Assembly (NCBI RefSeq): GCF_022780145.1
Contig: NZ_JALEXO010000276.1
Coordinates: 1 to 20,443 of the forward strand
From: Intestinibacter sp.
GTDB lineage: Bacteria; Bacillota; Clostridia; Peptostreptococcales; Peptostreptococcaceae
Reading direction: 5' to 3'
Length of the DNA: 20,443 nt
The notes below the pieces were generated by a model. That model was not told the DNA's origin. It made no database searches and saw only the letters and a list, made by a program, of their open reading frames with translations. Positions 15,735-20,443 of this stretch are shown here, in pieces (the first letter of the stretch is position 1; every line of letters begins with the position of its first letter). Position numbers and translations under genes: made by a program.

Positions 15735-15736
15735 TT

Positions 15737-17767
15737 TTACTCAAATTGTTTATCGCCAACAGTTTTTTCTATTAAATCTTCGTCAACTAAGAATGGTAAT
15801 GTTATATGATCCTTGCCTTCACACATCTTATTGTATTCTATTACTGTATCTATAGAATTTTCGTTTCTAGCCCAAGCACGTCTCGCAACACCACTCATAA
15901 CATCCCAAGGCATAGCAGTTCTAAGTATGTCATCTACTCTTTGAGATCCATCTAAAACCATTCCAAATCCACCATTTATAGATTTACCAATTCCAACTCC
16001 TCCACCATTGTGAAGTGCTACTAAGCTCATACCTCTAGCACAGTTTCCAGCAAAGCAGTGAGTTGCCATATCTGCCATTATGTTACTTCCGTCTTTTATA
16101 TTAGAAGTTTCTCTAAATGGTGAGTCAGTACCAGATACGTCGTGGTGATCTCTACCCATCATAACTGGACCTATTTCTCCACGTCTTACCATATCGTTGA
16201 ATTTAAGAGCTATATTAGTTCTTCCCATAGCATCTTGGTATAATATTCTAGCTTGAGTTCCCACTACTAGATTGTTCTTTTCAGCATCTCTAATCCATAT
16301 CCAGTTATCTCTATCTTGGTATCTTCTATCTGGATCTATGCATTCCATAGCTGCATGATCTGTCTTTATTAAGTCTTCACGTTTTCCACTTAGGCAAACC
16401 CATCTAAATGGTCCATATCCAAAGTCGAATAATTGTGGTCCTAATATATCCTCAACATAAGATGGGAATATAAATCCATCCTTTTCGTCTACTCCATTTT
16501 TAGAGATTTCTTTTCCACCTGCGTCGTATACAGCCTTCATGAAGCTGTTTCCATAGTCGAAGAAGTATACGCCTTTATCGTGTAGAGTTTTTATTAATTC
16601 AAAATGTTTTAATAAAGTCTTATTTACAAGCTCTACGAATTTTTCCTTGTCATGAGCAAGAAGCTCAGTTCTCTCTTCAAAGCTTATTCCTTGTGGACAG
16701 TAACCACCATCGTAAGGAGCATGACAAGAAGTTTGGTCTGATAATAAATCTATATGTATGTCGTTATCCACAGCGTATTGAAGTAAATCTACTATATTTC
16801 CATGGAAGGCTATAGCACAAGCCTCACCCTTTTCAAGTTCAACCTTAGCTAAATCAAATGCTTCCTTTGGACTTTCTGTAACCTTGCTAACCCATCCTTG
16901 AGTATATCTAGTTTCTATTCTTGAGTAGTCTACCTCTGCTATTATTCCTACTCCACCTGCTATTTCTACAGCCTTACCTTGAGCACCACTCATTCCGCCA
17001 AGACCTGAAGTTACGAATAATTTTCCTTTTAAGTTTCCTTCTTTAGGTATACCTAATTTTAATCTACCTGCATTTAGTATAGTTGAATATGTTCCATGAA
17101 CTATACCTTGTGGTCCTATATACATCCAACCACCTGCAGTCATTTGTCCGTAGTTGGCAACACCTATTGCAGTCGCTCTCTTCCATTCTTCTTGGTTGTC
17201 AAACATACCTATCATTAGAGAGTTTGTAAGTATTACTCTAGGTGCATCTGGTTTAGATTTAAATAGTCCCACTGGATGTCCTGAATGAAGTACTAGAGTT
17301 TGATCTTGAGTTAATACTTCTAAGTATTTTTTTGTAAGCTGATATTGCATCCAGTTTTGAAAAACTTGTCCTGTTTCACCGTATGTAACTAATTCATAAG
17401 GATAAAGTGCTACATCAAAATCAAGGTTGTTGTCTATCATAACTTGGAAGGCTTTACCTTCTACACAATTTCCCTTGTATTCGTCTATTGGTTTTCCGTA
17501 GATTTTACCTTCTGGTCTAAATCTATATCCATAAATTCTTCCATAAGTCAATAATTCATCTAAAAACTCTGGAGCTAACATTTCATGGTATTCTTCTGGT
17601 ATATATCTTAGGGCATTTTTAAGAGCTAATTTTATATCTGCGTTTGTCAATTTTGCTTCACGTCTTGGAGCCCTTCTTATATTTTCTTCAAATGGTGGTA
17701 TTTTATCTGGTATTACATCGAGCTTTATAGTCAATGCATCGTTTATTTGTTGGTTTCTATTACTCAA
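15737..17767 (-). CDS. hutU: Urocanate hydratase (urocanase), long form
   Basis: 676 residues. The proteobacterial enzyme is about 555, and clostridial and some other anaerobe urocanases are of the longer type. Urocanase motifs seen: SGLGGMSGAQ for NAD+ binding (about residues 254-263), SDQTSCHAPYDGGYCPQG (343-360) and FAGNCARGMS with the conserved cysteine. The enzyme uses tightly bound NAD+ to hydrate urocanate to imidazolone propionate. The start is TTG 17767, with AGGAGG 8 nt upstream. An ATG-only gene caller would place it wrongly. It follows hutH by 33 nt. Confidence 0.96.
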   Translation of the reverse strand: MSNRNQQINDALTIKLDVIPDKIPPFEENIRRAPRREAKLTNADIKLALKNALRYIPEEYHEMLAPEFLDELLTYGRIYGYRFRPEGKIYGKPIDEYKGNCVEGKAFQVMIDNNLDFDVALYPYELVTYGETGQVFQNWMQYQLTKKYLEVLTQDQTLVLHSGHPVGLFKSKPDAPRVILTNSLMIGMFDNQEEWKRATAIGVANYGQMTAGGWMYIGPQGIVHGTYSTILNAGRLKLGIPKEGNLKGKLFVTSGLGGMSGAQGKAVEIAGGVGIIAEVDYSRIETRYTQGWVSKVTESPKEAFDLAKVELEKGEACAIAFHGNIVDLLQYAVDNDIHIDLLSDQTSCHAPYDGGYCPQGISFEERTELLAHDKEKFVELVNKTLLKHFELIKTLHDKGVYFFDYGNSFMKAVYDAGGKEISKNGVDEKDGFIFPSYVEDILGPQLFDFGYGPFRWVCLSGKREDLIKTDHAAMECIDPDRRYQDRDNWIWIRDAEKNNLVVGTQARILYQDAMGRTNIALKFNDMVRRGEIGPVMMGRDHHDVSGTDSPFRETSNIKDGSNIMADMATHCFAGNCARGMSLVALHNGGGVGIGKSINGGFGMVLDGSQRVDDILRTAMPWDVMSGVARRAWARNENSIDTVIEYNKMCEGKDHITLPFLVDEDLIEKTVGDKQFE

Positions 17768-17800
17768 TTCGAATTCCTCCTTAAAGTCCTAAACTACTAA

Positions 17801-19372
17801 TTAAAGTTTTAAATCGCTAACTATTTCTTCACTTACTAATAATTCTTTTCCTATAGCTTTTTCTACAGCTTCAACTAATACATTTTCTTTTATAATATCT
17901 TCACATATATTTATATCTGTGTACATTATTCTATCTTTATCTACAAAAGGAGTTCTTTCTCTTATAATTCTATAAGCTTCTTCAGTTCCTTTTCCTAGCT
18001 TTTTCTTTCCTCTTAGATCTATAGCTTGTGCACTAGCTAATATTTCCATAGCTAAAACCTTTCTAGCGTTATCTAATATATCTCTAGCATGTCTTGATGC
18101 TATAGTTCCCATAGAAACGTGGTCTTCTTGGTTTGCTGAAGATGGTATTGAGTCTACACTTGCAGGATGTGCTAGAACTTTGTTTTCAGAAACTAATGAA
18201 GCTGCACTGTATTGTACTATCATAAATCCTGAGTTAACTCCACCTTCATTTACTAAGAATGCTGGAAGTCCGTGACTAAGCGCTGGATTTACCATTTTTT
18301 CAAGTCTTCTTTCAGATATGTTGGCTATTTCTGATAAAGCTATACCTAAGAAATCAAATGCAAGAGCCATTGGTTCTCCGTGGAAGTTACCACCAGATAT
18401 AATTTTTTGATTTTCACCTGGGAATATTATTGGGTTATCTGTAACTGAGTTCATTTCTATTTCTATTTTCTTAACTACATAGTCAAGTGCATCCTTGCAT
18501 CCACCGTGAACTTGAGGTGAACATCTTAAAGTATAAGAATCTTGTACTCTAAGCTCTCCTTGTTCAGTAGTCATTTCGCTGCCTTCTAATATTGCTAATA
18601 CATTTTTAGCCGTATTAAATTGTCCTTTATGAGGTCTTACTAAGTGTACTCTTTCGTCCATAGCACAAGTTATACCATTTAAAGCTTCCATTGTAAGTCC
18701 TAATGCTATATCTGCAGTTTTCATTAAATTTATTGCATCGTAAACTGTTATAGCTCCAACTGCTGTCATACATTGAGTACCATTATTTAATGATAGACCT
18801 TCTTTTGATGATAAATATTCTAGAGGTTTTATTCCTGCTTTATCTAAAGCTTCCTTAGAAGGCATTCTAACACCTTGATATATTGCTTCTCCTTCTCCTA
18901 ACATAGTTAAAACCATATGAGATAGAGGAGCTAAGTCCCCTGAAGATCCTAATGAACCTTTTTCTGGAACTATTGGATGAACACCTGCATTTAGTAAATC
19001 GATTAAAACTTGTAAAGTTTCAAGTCTAACGCCTGAATATCCCTTTGATAATGCGTTTATTCTAAGTAACATCATAGCTCTTACTATTTCTTCACTTAGA
19101 GGATCCCCTACACCACAAGCGTGACTTCTTATTAGATTTATTTGAAGTTGTCTAGTATCCTTTTTAGATATTACTACATCAGAAAATTTTCCAAATCCAG
19201 TTGTTATCCCGTAAGAAACCTTTTCCTGTTCGACCAAATCGTCTACTATATCTCTTGCAGTTTTTATTCTTTCTATTGCTTCTTCTGTAAGTTCAACCTT
19301 GTAGCCATATCTACAAACCTTCATCAAATCTTCTAAAGTTAAATCGTAACCGTTTAATTTAATAGTATCCAT
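17801..19372 (-). CDS. hutH: Histidine ammonia-lyase (histidase)
   Basis: 523 residues, usual length about 510. Y54 lies in YGITTGFGKF. The MIO motif is GSLGSSGDLAPLSH at about 139-152, so the cofactor would form from Ser143-Ser144-Gly145 instead of the common Ala-Ser-Gly. Serine at the first position is allowed in the PROSITE family pattern as I recall it. The enzyme deaminates L-histidine to trans-urocanate and ammonia. It is the first gene of the operon, with GGAGG 7 nt before ATG 19372. Next door is a divergent AraC-type regulator. Confidence 0.96.
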   Translation of the reverse strand: MDTIKLNGYDLTLEDLMKVCRYGYKVELTEEAIERIKTARDIVDDLVEQEKVSYGITTGFGKFSDVVISKKDTRQLQINLIRSHACGVGDPLSEEIVRAMMLLRINALSKGYSGVRLETLQVLIDLLNAGVHPIVPEKGSLGSSGDLAPLSHMVLTMLGEGEAIYQGVRMPSKEALDKAGIKPLEYLSSKEGLSLNNGTQCMTAVGAITVYDAINLMKTADIALGLTMEALNGITCAMDERVHLVRPHKGQFNTAKNVLAILEGSEMTTEQGELRVQDSYTLRCSPQVHGGCKDALDYVVKKIEIEMNSVTDNPIIFPGENQKIISGGNFHGEPMALAFDFLGIALSEIANISERRLEKMVNPALSHGLPAFLVNEGGVNSGFMIVQYSAASLVSENKVLAHPASVDSIPSSANQEDHVSMGTIASRHARDILDNARKVLAMEILASAQAIDLRGKKKLGKGTEEAYRIIRERTPFVDKDRIMYTDINICEDIIKENVLVEAVEKAIGKELLVSEEIVSDLKL

Positions 19373-19618
19373 ATTAAAACCTCCATATTTTTAATTTTTT
19401 TAATATATATTGAAAAATTTATATAATTTTCAATATTTAATTAACTAAATTAAATATTTTAATTTAATTTTTCAAATAAATTTCTGATATTTGAATAATT
19501 TTTTTTATAACTTGCTTATTCTTTATGTTATAAGTATAATTTAAAATATAGATTATATCTATAAGGATTTTATCAATTTCTATAACAATATTGAGGTGTA
19601 ATTAATTGAGGTGATAAA
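19373..19618. promoter_or_regulatory. Divergent control region between hutH and the AraC-type gene
   Basis: 246 bp, over 80% A+T by eye. Two overlapping inverted repeats are seen. ATATTGAAAA (19407-19416) pairs with TTTTCAATAT (19427-19436), and AATATTTAATT (19432-19442) pairs with AATTAAATATT (19448-19458). On the minus strand, TTGAAA near 19431 with a TATATA box 17-18 nt downstream is a possible hutH promoter, embedded in the first repeat. AATTTTTCAAATAAATT (19471-19487) loosely resembles a CodY box, but in DNA this AT-rich the match is weak. Confidence 0.5.
19505..19540 (+). promoter_or_regulatory. Sigma-A promoter of the AraC-type gene with a flanking inverted repeat
   Basis: TTGCTT (19512-19517), a 17-nt spacer and TATAAT (19535-19540). 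TTATAAC (19505-19511) and GTTATAA (19527-19533) bracket the -35 box and could be an operator. Two TTGAGGTG sequences precede the start codon; the nearer one is the ribosome binding site. Confidence 0.7.
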
Positions 19619-20443
19619 ATGAAACGAAAAATAATTGTAACAGATAACCTTTTAGAAAAGAAAAAATACGGTGATTTTACTTTTCCAATCGACTTTGATT
19701 ACAACACTTTATTCGCATATGAATATGGATTTCTAGACTATCATTGGCACTATGAAATGACCTTCTCAGTTATATTAGAGGGTTCTATGGAATATAGAGT
19801 AAACGATAAAATTTACGAGATGAAAAAGGGAGATGGTCTGTTTATAAACTCTCATACTCTACACACAGCTAAAGGCTACAACAATAAAGATTGTGCTTTT
19901 TTGGCACTAATGTTTAGATCTAATTTTATATTTGGACATGAAGAAAGTCTAATAAAAACCAAATATATTGATATAATCGAAAACGGCGGTCAATGTCCTT
20001 CTTTTTTTCTAGATTCCAAAAATAAAACTCATAAAAAAATAATGTCTCTAGTTCTAGAGGCTAACGATATATTTCAAGAGAAGAAGCCTTGTTATGAATT
20101 ATTGGTGAAAAGTAAACTATGTGAAATATGGTCTCTATTTTTCACTGAAATAGACTGTATTTTGCAAGAAAAACAATTTGTTAATTCAAATGACGTTTTG
20201 AGATTATCTAAAATACTAGATTTTATACATAGTAATTACAAAGAAAAAATAACACTAGAAGATATAGCGAAATGTTGCAATATAAGTAAAAGCGAGTGCT
20301 GTAGATTTTTTAAAAAGGCAACTCGTCAAACTCCATTTGAATACCTATTAAATTATCGCATAAAAAAGAGCCTCCCTCTTCTTTTGAGCGATAAATACAA
20401 TATAACTGAAATCTCCGAAAATGTAGGATTCTCTAGTGCTAGT
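19619..20443 (+). CDS. AraC-family regulator, cut by window edge; probable regulator of the hut operon
   Basis: 275 residues are visible from ATG 19619, and the reading frame runs off the right edge. The N-terminal half is a cupin-like sensor domain with HWHYE (H42, H44, E46) and a KKGDGLFINSHTLH stretch (69-82). The C-terminal part, from about 200, is an AraC double helix-turn-helix: ITLEDIAKCCNISKSECCRFFKKATRQTPFEYL, then ITEISENVGFSS, in outline. Only the last 15-20 residues should be missing. AGGTG lies just before the ATG. Transcription away from hutH across a shared 246-bp region makes it the likely hut regulator, with histidine or urocanate as candidate effector. That role is inferred from position only. 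Confidence 0.9.
   Translation, partial: MKRKIIVTDNLLEKKKYGDFTFPIDFDYNTLFAYEYGFLDYHWHYEMTFSVILEGSMEYRVNDKIYEMKKGDGLFINSHTLHTAKGYNNKDCAFLALMFRSNFIFGHEESLIKTKYIDIIENGGQCPSFFLDSKNKTHKKIMSLVLEANDIFQEKKPCYELLVKSKLCEIWSLFFTEIDCILQEKQFVNSNDVLRLSKILDFIHSNYKEKITLEDIAKCCNISKSECCRFFKKATRQTPFEYLLNYRIKKSLPLLLSDKYNITEISENVGFSSAS

Overview
The window is AT-rich, uses TTG and GTG as well as ATG starts, and carries strong AGGAGG-type ribosome binding sites. It also contains a SpoVB-type flippase and a cysteine-rich protein resembling the Clostridioides difficile exosporium protein CdeC. Together these point to an anaerobic, spore-forming member of the Clostridia, most likely Peptostreptococcaceae. The family assignment is inference from gene content, not from a marker gene.

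Left part (1-6010, all minus strand). A TetR regulator and a membrane-anchored metallophosphoesterase form a two-gene unit. The phosphoesterase runs off the left edge. The unit is preceded by a consensus vegetative promoter and an unusually long, hairpin-rich leader. Next come an uncharacterised lipoprotein with its own terminator, then an M18 aminopeptidase preceded by a small DUF896 (YnzC-like) protein, then a MocR/GntR-type regulator with a fused aminotransferase domain.

Middle part (6138-12647). Reading rightwards from the MocR gene are a PHP-family histidinol-phosphatase-like phosphoesterase, a SpoVB/MOP-family flippase whose ribosome binding site sits in a hairpin, and an unrecognised protein with sialidase-like Asp-box/propeller features. 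Facing them is the CdeC-like exosporium protein, with a sporulation-sigma-like promoter. Behind it lies a roughly 240-nt structured RNA with its own promoter and terminator. Its rod with a central bubble is the architecture of 6S RNA. Two lysine-rich proteins of unknown function follow, transcribed away from each other and sharing a KKxKKxKKNxKP-type motif.

Right part (12740-20443). A complete histidine-degradation operon, hutH-hutU-ftcD-hutI-fchA, is read on the minus strand. It converts histidine to glutamate, two ammonia (HutH and FchA) and 5,10-methenyl-tetrahydrofolate. It uses the glutamate formiminotransferase plus separate cyclodeaminase route, which feeds the one-carbon pool. No histidine transporter is visible in the window. 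A divergently transcribed AraC-type regulator, cut by the right edge, shares the promoter region with hutH and is the obvious candidate regulator. The operon is interrupted between hutU and ftcD by a 160-bp gap holding a tandem repeat, a possible internal promoter and a hairpin.

I saw no CRISPR array, tRNA, rRNA, insertion sequence or prophage gene. The least explained parts are the structured RNA by the cdeC-like gene, the hairpin leader of the TetR gene, the two lysine-rich proteins and the propeller-like protein.
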